Positions 33,201 to 47,775 of a stretch of DNA of 64,000 nt are shown here, in pieces. A model generated the notes under the pieces. The model saw only the letters and a list, made by a program, of their open reading frames with translations. It ran no database searches and was not told the origin of the DNA. The translations under genes and the position numbers were made by a program. Within the stretch, counting starts at the first letter, position 1, and every line of letters begins with the position of its first letter. This DNA is from Ziziphus jujuba (lineage: Eukaryota > Streptophyta > Magnoliopsida > Rosales > Rhamnaceae): NCBI RefSeq assembly GCF_031755915.1, contig NC_083388.1, positions 27,497,001 to 27,561,000 of the forward strand, in the 5' to 3' direction.

Positions 33201-36200
33201 ATATATATATTTTTATGTAGAGCCATGAGAATTTTGATGAAGAAGATTATGTTCCTGCAATATCAATTGTTGGGCGACCAAATGTTGGTAAAAGTAGCAT
33301 TTTGAATGCATTGGTTGGAGAAGACAGGACAATTGTTAGCCCGGTCAGTGGTACTACCCGTGATGCTATCGATACTGACTTTACTGGACCAGATGGCCAG
33401 GTTTGTTTGAATTATAGTTTGTTCTATTGTTCTCATATTTTTAGCTATTACTAAAGCTGCCTTTCTACTATTGCTAAAATTTAATAGATAGACATAGTTT
33501 GGGGTTATCTGAACTAAATACTTCACATAGAAGACTTTAGGGATCTTTGAGTATCCTAGACAATTTTAATTTTATAATCTACTTTTTTCCTGGAGGTTTT
33601 AGATATATTTTCTGTATGTGGAATCAGAAATTAAAAAAAATAAAAAATAAAAAATAAAAAGAAGAAGAAATTATCAGGTGAAAGGATAATGTAGAGTCTG
33701 CTAATCAACTTTTGTTTTGTGGTTGTAACCCCCCAGTCTTGCTGGGGCATCCTGTCTATTCAAGTTTCTCTTGTTTAATTATTTGGGTTCTTTAGGTTGT
33801 AAAACAAGATTTCAAGAACAAATGTTGCTATTTGATTGATGGAATTCTACATCCTTTATTAGTTCAACAAATGTTGCTATTTGATTGATGGAATTCTACA
33901 TCCTTTATTAGTTCATGCACTTTGAGTGATGGATCACTGCCATATCAGCACTCTGTTTTTATTTTATATCTTTTAATTAATTTTTTGAAAGGAAGTTAAT
34001 TTCCTCAGATCTTACGTCAATAAACCTTGTCTATAAAATGCATTGGATTTTTTTTTTTTTCTCAAACATATTAATCATTTGTTTTGTAGAAGTTCCGGCT
34101 TATTGATACTGCTGGAATTAGGAGAAGAGCAGCTGTTGCTTCTTCAGGTAGTATGACAGAGGCTTTGTCAGTAAATCGAGCATTTCGTGCTATACGTCGT
34201 TCTGATGTTGTAGCTCTTGTTATTGAGGCCATGGCTTGTATCACAGAACAGGTACTTTGCCCTTCTTGTTCTCTCGTCAATGGTTTCAAAAATGTATGAA
34301 GAACATATGTATGCCATATCTTGCAGTGTGCAGAAAGAAAGGTAATCAAATATCATTATGCATGCCTTAAGAAATAATAAGCAAGTTCTTCTTTGCTTTA
34401 ATATATTGGTACTGCAAGTCATGATTATTGCTATACTGCAGCATCTCATACCTTTCTTTTGGCCTGAATTTATTGTCCCGGCTAAATTTTCTAGGATTTC
34501 AAGATTGCTGAAAGGATAGAAAGAGAAGGGAAAGGTTGCCTGATAGTTGTAAATAAATGGGATACAATACCAAACAAAAACCAGCAGACTGCAACATACT
34601 ACGAGCAAGATGTTAGAGAGAAGCTTCGTATACTTGATTGGGCCCCTATTGTATATTCAACTGCAATAGCTGGTCATAGCGTTGAGAAGTATGTTCTGAC
34701 CTAAAGCTATCTTTCATTTTATAGGTCAACATGCAGTTCAGTTACATTAAAAACCTGCTTCATATGTACGAAAATGCTCTATTATCATTGGTCTTGATAA
34801 ATGGACACACTTCCAACTGGAAAATCTGCTCTTTTACCGACAAGGTGGATGTAAATTGGAATGTGACTATTGGTTTAATTTTACTACATCTTCTAGGTTT
34901 TTGTTTGGCATCAGCTTTTAAGTGGTCGCTCTGAATGAACTTGTTTATTCTTGAAGAGATATACTGTTAACATTTCTCAATCAAGACATCTGTTCATCAC
35001 TGTCATCAATTTCGTTACGTAACTTTTTGATGAAAAAATTCAGATGGTATTTTGTCATATTGTGGAAACTTTCAGCCATTAGGTGTCCAGGGTTCCTGTT
35101 TATTAATAATCATACTGGTGACTGGTGAGATTAACAAATGAGAAAAGGAATTATGGGTTTTTCTTTTATAGATAAATTACTACTGATAAAATTAACACTC
35201 TGATAAGTTTGTTGCCTACATTGGCCGATAGGAAATCTGTGAGGCTATCCTACTAAAATTTTAAAGTGCTGAAATATTGCATTTACATGCATGAGAGTGA
35301 AGCAATAGTTGCCATCTCTAAGAATATTGAGCATGGCAACTGCTGGTGTACTTTTGTATCTCTAAATGTTTTTGTTCAGCATTGCAGAGTGGCCCTGGGC
35401 TATGCATTATTTCTTTTGTTTCTTTCCTTAGAATAATTGTTGCTGCTAGTGAGGTTGAAAAGGAGAGATCAAGAAGGCTAGGTACGTCCATATTAAATCA
35501 AGTGGTGCGAGAAGCAGTGGCTTTTAAATCACCTCCAAGGACCCGTGGTGGAAAACGGGGCCGTGTTTATTACTGCACTCAGGTACTAAAAATCTTGCAA
35601 TAGCAGAATTGTTCTTCTTCAACAATTCATGTCATATATTCCGGTTGTGATATCATATTCTTCTTAAGGGATCAGGTTCATTCCAATATTTTTTTTGCTA
35701 AAAATTATTTATTTTAGGAAAAGGCATGGTCAATAAAGTTTTGCACAATACTGCTTATATTAGAGCAGTGGTTGGTTGCTAGAAACCCGCTTTAATTGCT
35801 CTTTTGTTGAACATTGGTCGTTAAACTCAAATGAAACAAATTTGTTATCCAGTATTGTATCACGTAATTGGGCAATCCATTTAGTTTTACTGAATGTTTA
35901 TTTCGCAGGCTGCTATAAGGCCACCTACATTTGTGTTCTTTGTTAATGATGCAAAACTCTTTCCTGAGACTTATCGGCGTTATATGGAGAAGCAACTGCG
36001 AAAAGATGCAGGGTTTTCAGGTACTCCAATCCGGCTTCTGTGGCGCAGCAGGAGAAAAATGGAAAAAGAAGAAGGTTAAGTCTTCCCATCTTTGCTGTAA
36101 ATATTAGTACATCCATATACACATTAAACAAACATGCACATACATACATCTAATACCATATACACTGTAAATTTGTGTTTCAGTTGACAAGTATGATTAA

Positions 36201-36356
36201 AAGTGAACATTTCATTTTCTTTAAAATTTTTCAATTCCTAAAACAAAGAAATAGACATTTTATGTGGCTTTTATTCATCTGTTTACAGGTAAATCTGTAC
36301 CAAGGACACAAGCAAATCTCGTGCTACGTAGCAAGGAACTGGCATCAAGTAAATGA
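30228..36356 (+). CDS. DER: Double-GTPase Der/EngA, plastid type (659 aa, 12 exons)
   Basis: Exons: 30228-30612, 31071-31138, 31403-31486, 31603-31896, 32384-32523, 32833-32920, 33221-33400, 34090-34251, 34495-34688, 35432-35582, 35909-36074, 36289-36356. Der has two successive GTPase domains and a KH-like domain and assists large-subunit assembly of bacterial-type ribosomes; plant plastid Der is needed for chloroplast rRNA processing, and the Arabidopsis counterpart (EMB2738, from memory) is embryo-essential. The Ser/Pro/Leu-rich residues 1 to about 65 look like a plastid transit peptide, followed by an acidic stretch ([14 protein letters not shown]). G1 motifs GRPNVGKS are at 164-171 and 371-378; G4 motifs are NKCE (first) and NKWD (second). 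GVTRDR, DTGG and DTAG are also present. The KH part includes [13 protein letters not shown] and [18 protein letters not shown]. The first-domain NKCE departs from NKxD. The start is the first Met of the transit peptide; an upstream in-frame Met at 30147 was rejected. Confidence 0.95.
31258..31295. repeat. Perfect 19-bp tandem duplication in DER intron 2
   Basis: GTTTTAAGTTGGTAATTCT occurs at 31258-31276 and at 31277-31295 without change. It is intronic. Confidence 0.9.
33817..33914. repeat. Perfect 49-bp tandem duplication in DER intron 7
   Basis: The unit beginning AACAAATGTTGCTATTTGAT occupies 33817-33865 and is repeated identically at 33866-33914. TTCAA-type microhomology lies at the junctions. 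It is intronic (33401-34089). Confidence 0.95.
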
Positions 36357-37796
36357 GAATATGAAATATACAAAACCTGTTCATGATATGAAACCAACCT
36401 GGGTCTAATTCCTTTCGTCAACTGAAGAGCGTTGTTTAATGTTGGATCATCTTTCTTAATACTGACTTTTTGTGTCCCTGATGTAACAGTCTGAGCATAT
36501 TTTTATCATAATGCTAGGTGATCATCTTATTGTTAATACAAATTTCCAGTTGTTACCAGCCTCATCATTTTCTTTTTCTTGGTAAACTTTCTTACCTATA
36601 TATATATATATATATGACAATCATTTTCTCTTCGAATGTTGATATCGTGTCTTTTATGATCTGAGCCACTGGTGCGTGTCATATAATGGTAATGAAATAA
36701 GCAACCATGATGTTTCAAAAACCGTACGGATACAGACTGGGTGACAAAGCCAAGACAAAGACAGCTGAAAACAGTGAAGGTAGGTCTAGGTCCCCATCTT
36801 GGAGAAGGTAAAATCATAGATCTAATACGATATATCCTCACATCAAATGCAGTTGGTCTTGTTCTTATCACAAATTAATTGCACACTGAATGCTTCGCGC
36901 TTAATTACACACAACCAACTCTCATCTTTCTGTCAATGATATAAATTTCCTGACAGTTATTTGTTCTTTCTCAATGCTTCTTCCTTTTGGTGGTTATAGA
37001 ATATGCTGGAAAGGTGTTTGTTTTTATCTGAATAGGATTGGAAAGTTTTCCTTTTCGGTTTGTTTTGTTAAGACTGTTGTGTAATATTCTCTATTTGTGA
37101 CTAATTTTACTTCTAAATGCATGGAGTTCACATATAAAATATTTACATACACGTATTTTTATTTGTGGATGATAATCTTCTAGCTTCCTGAATCTCACAA
37201 CCACTGTATCGTCGCTTTAAAAACCACTTATTTTCTATTCTTTCAAACTATCAAATCCAAATGGTGAATTGCGTTGATGTTAATAAATAAGCCGCTAGTT
37301 ATATTGATTTATGCTCTTGGAGCGAGTCCATTGATTAGAAGTCTAGATTAATAATAGATGGAATGGTAGAATTTTCAAACTAGTTTATTAAAGGATATAA
37401 TTTATTTAACTAGTTATTAAGATACAGTTAGTTCATTAATTGAGTTCAAAGTATTATAAAAATATTAGATTTAGATGTTAATAAAAATACTGCCGTGAAT
37501 TTTCTATCATATAATATTTTACATATTATTTTTTTTAGTGATTGAGAAAGAAAAATTTTGAAAAAAAATACATAAACGTGTCAGTGTGTTCTAGATTAAT
37601 CTTCTTATGATTTATCATATTAATGATCTACCTTGTGATCTGTTATGTAAAGAATTGTTTGAAAGATGATGTGGATTCAAAAAAATAATTTTTGCACTAC
37701 TAAATGTTAATAATGGATAATAAATATATTACATATAGATGATGTTGAGAGTGATTGCCTACCTACGCACCGTTGTCTGAATAATACTATAGAGTC

Positions 37797-37902
37797 AATA
37801 AAACACAGAGAAAAATAAAATTTCTAAACACAAAGAACAATAAAATGCCTAAACACAAAGAACCAGTAAAACACGGTCAACAATAAAATGCCTAAACGAA
37901 GA
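37797..37902. repeat. Degenerate short tandem repeat
   Basis: Variants of CAATAAAATGCCTAAACAC and CAAAGAAC follow each other three times, with interruptions and substitutions. No function is suggested. Confidence 0.6.
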
Positions 37903-39090
37903 TAAAATGAAAATATATTAAAATTCACTGGGTCTCCAAGGTAAAAAGAATCAATCATAACTCAACAATAATAAACTATTTAATTATCAAATTTTTTTAC
38001 TGCATTTTATATACAAAATGTGATGTGATATTATTTTTGTTGAATTCATTTATTCATGTAATTAGATTAAATTAATTTATCACCCATTATATCCTTGCTA
38101 TTTAAAATTTTATAGTGATAGTAATACTCTTCGATTAAATTCAAAACCGATACACGTACGTAAGGGTGTCTAGCAAGCGACAATAAAGTAAATTCTGAGC
38201 CTTTTCAACCTATTTCGAATTTTACCATTTATTGTATTCTTGTTTTGTTTGTCCCATTGCAGAAACATGGCAATCTAGGCATTTTGGAGACTGTGACAGC
38301 CTTTTACCATACTAAGGGTAAGAAGAAGAAGGGAAAAAAAAAAAAAAAAAAAAGGCATGCATATATAGTTTCTGCTTTTTCATAAGTGATTTCTAAAACA
38401 AAGTTGTTTTTTTCATTGGCTTTAGTTAGAAATATTTTTAAAGATCAGAAATAATTTTTAAAAATAAATTTTTAAATTCAAAAATTGTTTCTAGCTTCCC
38501 AAAAACCTTATCAAATAAGGTTGTAGTATCAGATGTAAAATAATAATAATAATAAATAAATTTAAAAGATGAAGCTAAGTAATTTTAATAATAAAAATTT
38601 TATTTGTTGCTGTTGATGAATGATCATCAATAAAATTTTTAAAATGATCACTTTTATAGTTTTAAAATAAATTTATATAATTAAATGCTCTAATTAAAAT
38701 TTATCATATAAAATAATGGTTCTTATTAGAAATAACAAATTTTTTTCAAATGTTGGAATACAAAATAAGTACATATAGGAAAATATATACCTTATTATAT
38801 AAAAACCAGGGGAAAGGGAATTATTTTGTCATTCTAGTACACATTTACTTCTAAATTTTAATCCTCCCAAAAAAACAAAAAACACCAAAATAATTTCAGT
38901 TTCATCTGCTCCAGAAAAACAAGAAAGGAAAAAAAGAAAAAAAAATTCTAAAGAAAGGATTTTTCTATGTCAAAAGTACTTACTTTTTTGTTTTTCAGAA
39001 ATAAGTACATGTTATATTTGGACAGTCTAGTTAATAATGTGATAACCTGAGATCAATAGCTCGTGATGAGATTCCTCCTGGCATTAATAT

Positions 39091-39093
<3 letters not shown>

Positions 39094-39143
<50 letters not shown>
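39094..39143. repeat. (AT)n microsatellite, about 25 units
   Basis: An uninterrupted AT run of about 50 bases, one of the longest simple repeats in the window. Confidence 0.95.
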
Positions 39144-39146
<3 letters not shown>

Positions 39147-41023
39147 CATATATGTTATTTATGGACTTTTGATGGTAGATTAAATCATTAATGAAAATAC
39201 AAAACGGTTGTATTTTTTTTTATTTTACTTGAAAAAAAAAATATTTTTCGGTAGTATTATAGATATCAGGCTGTAGCATTGCGCCATGCGGCATTGTAAT
39301 ATGGAATTATCCGAAACAATAACGAAGCTTATCAAAATTCGAATCTTAACTTCCAAATTCACAAATATGAAGGCCAAATAATTTTTTTTGGCTAAGCTAC
39401 CATCCTCGATAATACAAAACGGTTGTACTTGTGTATTCCCTATTAATTGGATTAAATATTTCTCCTTATTGCAACTTATGGAAGTTCCAAAATACCATCA
39501 TTTGGTTTCAAAATGCCGCTTGTAGGAGAAGTGGAGATGTAAATTAGTCTTCCATATATATATATATATATTTTCTCTCACCAGGGATAATAAATTCAAA
39601 ATTTATCATATCTTTAAAAGTGAAGGTGAGAGAGAGCAAGCAGGAGTTTTGTACAGGTGAAGAAAGGAGCTTTTTATTTTCAATTTTTATTTTTATTTAT
39701 TATTTTGTTTTAGCAAGGCTGAGTCATCAATTTTTTTAAATGACCAGGTTGATTTTCTTTCTTTCTTTTTTTAATAAAATGACCTTTATCTCTCTGCAAG
39801 TCTAGTTTTTTATGGACCCTTAACCATGTCAAAGCACGAAATTATATAATATATGCTAAATTGAAAAGGAGGGCGATTTCACTTATAGGGTGTTTGAGTA
39901 ATGGTAAAGTTAATGGAAATCTAAAATTTTCTAGGAAAATAAAATTTTCTTATGTTTAGATAATTTTTAAAAGGGAGAATTTGTAGGTTCCAGCAGAAAA
40001 TAAATTTCACAATTTAGGAAACTAAGATGGAAAGTGAATCGTCTAAAAAATATGTCATTTTAAAATTCTCTAAGAAATTAGTTTTATGTATTTTTTAAAT
40101 ACAATTTTATTATTTTGTTTCAATACACAAACTTGTTTAATTACTTGTAAATCTTATTTTCTTTTATAATCAATCAAACACTATAAAAAAAATTTTAAGA
40201 AAAATAATTTTCAGAAGACTGAATCTTAGAAAACTATTTCTTGCAAATCAGTTCCCTTTAATACTTCTTCTTTTATCAAACAGGCCATTAGATTTGGTGG
40301 AATTTAGTGTAAATTTTATTTTGTTCTACTATTAGATCGAGTTTACTAATAATTATAAATTTCGTTAATATAGACAATGTTGCCCACCATTTGATAAGGG
40401 ATGACCATTCAATCATGCCGTGATTCTATATAATCCCGGTCTGATCACATGTAATAATCTAGATCAAAGAGTGATAAATGCTTGTCATCCAAAATAGCAT
40501 TTATGTTTATATGTATATATATATATATCTATATACACATAATAATTTTCGAATCTAAGATCTTAAATTTTAATTTAAATATTCATTTTATCTTATCATT
40601 AAGCATTTATCTCATAATTAAATTAGATATTTGTTGATAAGAAACTTATTATATATATATATATATATATATAATTTCTAGTTGCACTACCAAACAAGTT
40701 TAAAGCAGTCTCTATTTTTCAAATTTGCAAAATTACCTTTCTATTTTTTTTCCCCCTCTAAAATCTAAATATCTTTTACAAAATATATTGTGTACAACCT
40801 AGGGGCTTGCAAGCCATAAGGTATGATTTGAAAAGCTTGCATTGCGTGAGGTACGAACTAAGGGGCCCGTACAATCTATTATTCTAGACCATTTGTGACG
40901 TTTTGGCCTTGATTCTCATTTGGCCCTCCAATAAGATTGGAACTATCGTTATGGCACGACCATCCTTCTTTCATTTTCATTTGTCTTAGTTGAAAAAGTA
41001 GTTGCATCAGTCTTCAATGTGTT

Positions 41024-41188
41024 TGTAAAGTCCCACATCAGCTGGAAAAGGGAACGAAACACTCCATATAAGTGGGTATGAATACATTTTCCTTGCAAGG
41101 CATTTTAAAACCTTGAGGATTGGGTTGTAAGAGAATTTTCCAGGCCCAAAGAGGACAATATCACATGCGGGTGATCTGGGCTGTCACA
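41024..41188 (+). repeat. TRIM 5' LTR
   Basis: Begins TGTAAAGTCCCACATC and ends GGGCTGTCACA. It contains a TATA-like CCATATAAG box that should drive the element's own transcript. Confidence 0.88.
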
Positions 41189-41251
41189 GATGGTATCAGA
41201 GCTAGATCCAGATCGGTGTACCAGCGAGGATGCTTCCCAGGGGGGGAGGAT

Positions 41252-41427
41252 TGTGAAGTCCCACATCAATTGGAAAGGGGAACAAAACACTCCATATAAG
41301 TGGGTGTGGATACATTTCCCTTGCGAGGCCTTTTAAAATCTTGAGGGCTGAGTTGTAAGAGGATTCCACAGGTCCAAAGAAGGTCCAAAGAGGATAATAT
41401 CGCATGTGGGTGGTCTGAGCTGTCACA
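41252..41427 (+). repeat. TRIM 3' LTR
   Basis: Begins TGTGAAGTCCCACATC and ends GAGCTGTCACA. By eye it differs from the 5' LTR at roughly one position in eight plus the 11-bp insertion, so insertion is not recent. Confidence 0.88.
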
Positions 41428-42760
41428 TGTTGCCCTCAAGTATGGTCGAAAGTGTCTACACCACTTCTTCCTGGATAGTGATTGGTTTTGCACCACTCAA
41501 GAAGGCTTGGGTAACCTGCAATTATTGTCACAAAAAATCCATAATGCCTTCCATTATTTATTGCTGGGTTTCTTAGAATGCTTTTGTCTTCCTTTAACCA
41601 TGATTCAAGTCCTAAAATAGCTTACGAATTGATTATTGGGTGGTCATCTCCATTGAGTACTCAATTTTGCTGGCTCTTTCCTCATTGTTGTTATAGGTTT
41701 TAGATTCCTAAGATATTAGTTAAATTTTGTACCATTGTCCTCTATTGAAATCTTTCTATTGCATTGGGTATCCCAAAAATCTATATTGGAATATGTTAAA
41801 AAATTTCTAACAATATGTTGTCTCCAAAAATATATAGACATGTCATTTCAAAGCTGTAACAATTTAAAAAAAAAAAATGCCAAAACAAATAAAAAATATT
41901 TAAGCAACTGTTATTAATTATGGAGAACATAATAATTAATAAATAGCTCTTGCCTTTAATATCAAAGGACTTTAAGATAAATTTCTATCTAAGAACAACT
42001 AAAAATACTTGACTAATACTATAGATTTTAAAATAAGAATTAACTAAGTAATCTATCTTATTGTAGTTGTGTAGAGTTGTGTGTCTCTCAAAACTAATAA
42101 AGCTTTAATTTATACAGAAAGAGATGGCATAGATACTTTATGGGCTTCTTATGTGTGATTGTTGCAAATTCTAATTTCAAAGTTTCAATTTATACATGTG
42201 TCAATCACGTGCCTTTGTCATCTTCCATCAATGTAGAATTAAATAATCTCCAAAAAATAATATTTCAATAATAAAATATTAATTTAGAAAGTTAATATTA
42301 TGGGCCAAACTTCTACATTTTGTTAAAATATGTATAGGGTGTAATTTTGTAGAATTACGCGAAGTGAGAATTTTTTACACATGTTATTTGATGACAAAGA
42401 TACGAAATTCACATTTTAACAAAATGTGAACATGGCGTGATAGAATTTTCCCAATATGTATTTCATGATGTATGGATACATACATTTAATAATATATATG
42501 GACCATTAAAGTTTAGCACATGAATAAAAGAGAAACAACAAATTAAAGGATATATAGTAATATAAGTGATAGTAGAAAAAGTGAGAGCCTATGTATCATT
42601 ATTCGTATGTGTACGTATGCGTGCATTATTAATGAAGCCAACTAGGAAGCCGAGAGGGTTCGTTGAAGAACTAAACCATTGAAACCATAAATACTGGATG
42701 TTGACCAAGGCTGTTTCCACTGTATCTTTCACCGGTACTTCAGAACCAAATTAATCCCAC
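41428..42760. other. Upstream flank and promoter of ALDH3F1-like A
   Basis: No gene is seen. From about 42624 the sequence is similar to the upstream flank of copy B (from 48648), with shared phrases such as ATAAATACT and ACCAAATTAATYCCA just before the start codon. This shared 130-bp part is the likely core promoter and leader. The sequence further upstream differs between the two genes. Confidence 0.5.
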
Positions 42761-46033
<3,273 letters not shown>

Positions 46034-46143
46034 CTTCAATTTTATTTTTAATTCTTTTCTATTTTTAAATTTCTAATTGCTTAGTACCATATTATATATA
46101 GAAATGTTATGATGGGAAAGTGCTATATATATATATATAATAA

Positions 46144-46316
46144 TTTTATGGTGCAGACAGTCCGTATATAGACTGTATCAAAAATTAATATTTAAAAAAA
46201 AAAACGTCGATTTTGCTATGTACGTTGTGTACATATATACAACAAAGCTGACGTGTTTTTTTCAAAAAATATCCGTTTTTTGTTCGGTCCGCATACGGAT
46301 TGTCCGTACTATAAAA
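46144..46316. mobile_element. MITE-like fold-back element (173 bp)
   Basis: Terminal inverted repeats of 24 bp match at 20 positions: TTTTATGGTGCAGACAGTCC against TTTTATAGTACGGACAATCC, each followed by GTAT. The interior also pairs with itself around a TTGTGTACATATATACAACA centre, so the whole element can fold. It is absent from the homologous flank of copy B. No clear target duplication was seen and the superfamily is not assigned. Confidence 0.65.
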
Positions 46317-46820
46317 TATTCCTATATAATATATGTATATGTGTATATATTTATTGATCTCCTGTACAATGTGGGTGAGTGGGGGTGTGTACTTGGCTTT
46401 TTCTTTCTTATATCCAATATTAGAAGAGAAAGAGAATGAACCATGGATGGTACGTGCATCCCGGTGGATGATATGTATCGTATGTGCGGCTTGATTTTCA
46501 TGTAAAACCTGTACTTCTGCAATAGTCATGCAATGGATTACTTTAATTTCGATGACATTAATATTAAGAATATGGAGATTAAATATATTTTTATCTCTCA
46601 TTCTCTTTTATATATCTTTCATCAATAAGCTTTAATATCCGGTATCAATAATGCTTTGTATATTAATCTCTCTTTCAAATATTTTTATTCTCGTAATTTC
46701 TTTCACATATATATATATAAATATATACAACGAATCTGTCACATGCTATGCAGTATGTGTTTGTTATTTTTATACATCCATATATTATATAACTAAAAGT
46801 CTTAGCAATATATATATATA

Positions 46821-47775
46821 TATTATTAATATGGATGTTACTGTTTATGACATTGTGTAATTCCACTTTATTATCATTAAGCAAGAAATTGTAACCTATA
46901 TAAGGAATCAATAGTATTAATTTTTATGTATATGGGTCATTATATTTTTGTAGCCTATGACCATATATTAGCCTACATACAGTGGCTTTATCATGGATAA
47001 ATGGATATATATAATAAGATAAAAATATCTCCTCGTTTTCTCTATTTATTTATTTATTTTTATTTTTTTACGTTCCATCTTTATTGTGTTCTTTATATTT
47101 TTATTACTTTATATCACGTTATACTACGATTCTTCTACCATTGTATCTTTTCGGTTGCAAGGTTTTGATGATGTCCTGATGGCAGTGATTGTACTTATCA
47201 ATATTTTGTTCTCTTGGACTTTCTCTATAAGATTTTGATATAATTTAGCATTCACATACATTGAAAGTACTACAATTAGGAAAAAAAATTTAATGACTGT
47301 TTTTCTCTTTTTTCTAATTTTTATTCCATAGGATTTTTCTTATAAGGTTTTTAATGTGACAGAATAGTATATATACTATCATACACATAAATATTGTACT
47401 CTTCTTCCTTTGTTATGATTTTGTTCCATTAGATTTTCCTAACAAGATTTTAACGAGGAATATTTAATATAATAGTGAACATCCAAAGGCGAATATTATG
47501 AAAATTAATGTCACCATTTATGATGTTATGTAACTTAATTTTATTATCATAAATTGAATAACCTATATAACATTTCTATATTATTAACTTTTATGGTTAT
47601 GGGTCATTATATTTTTGTAACCTATGGCCATATATTAACATATATATAAAGATTTTGCCATGAAGAAATGGATATATATAATAAGATAAGAATATCTCTT
47701 TATTTTTTCTAATTTCTTTATGTTCTATCTTTACTGTGTTCTTTATATTTGTGTTAAGTTAATTAGTATATAACA
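46821..47775 (+). mobile_element. Degenerate miniature copia-derived LTR element (about 955 bp)
   Basis: Two diverged direct repeats, about 46821-47117 and 47494-47775, flank 376 bp. They share phrases such as GGGTCATTATATTTTTGT and ATGGATATATATAATAAGAT. Immediately before the second repeat is AACATCCAAAGGCGA, a decayed version of the polypurine tract that ends copia interiors (CCAAAGGGGGA type). The interior holds three degenerate copies of the copia 3'-end phrase TTTTGTTCC...GATTTTCCTAACAAG...TTTTAACGAGG (near 47205, 47320 and 47420). No gag or pol remains and the PBS is not recognisable. The second repeat ends TATAACA, a plausible LTR end. The element is absent from copy B's flank. Confidence 0.65.

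Larger units (their letters stand above)
36357..41023. other. 4.7-kb gene-poor intergenic region
   Basis: DER 3' UTR occupies the first few hundred bases. Beyond it no coding frame or known element was seen. Simple sequence includes TA repeats at 36597-36615, a long AT run at 39094-39143 and a TA run at 40652-40672. Degenerate short tandem copies of AATAAAATGCCTAAAC lie at 37813-37898. The phrase ACAAAACGGTTGTA occurs at 39199 and 39414. Confidence 0.5.
41024..41427 (+). mobile_element. Complete TRIM/SMART-like miniature LTR retrotransposon (404 bp)
   Basis: Two direct LTRs, 41024-41188 (165 bp) and 41252-41427 (176 bp), both start TGTRAAGTCCCACATCA and end CTGTCACA. Two bases after LTR 1 lies the primer-binding site TGGTATCAGAGC (41191-41202). 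Directly before LTR 2 is a purine tract GGGGGGGAGGA (41240-41250). The interior is only 63 bp and codes for nothing. TGTT flanks both sides (41020-41023, 41428-41431), a probable 4-bp target duplication. This matches terminal-repeat retrotransposons in miniature, which depend on proteins from other elements. LTR 2 is 11 bp longer because of an internal duplication (AGGTCCAAAGA). No 5S rRNA-like part of the Cassandra type was seen. Confidence 0.9.

Noticed and set aside
41024..41427. Cassandra-type element carrying 5S rRNA sequence
   Set aside because: The LTRs contain no 5S-like internal control region; only the PBS and overall size are shared with that family.
41105..41496. Minus-strand frames over the TRIM element
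   Set aside because: They run through the LTRs and purine tract of a non-coding element and repeat because the LTRs repeat.
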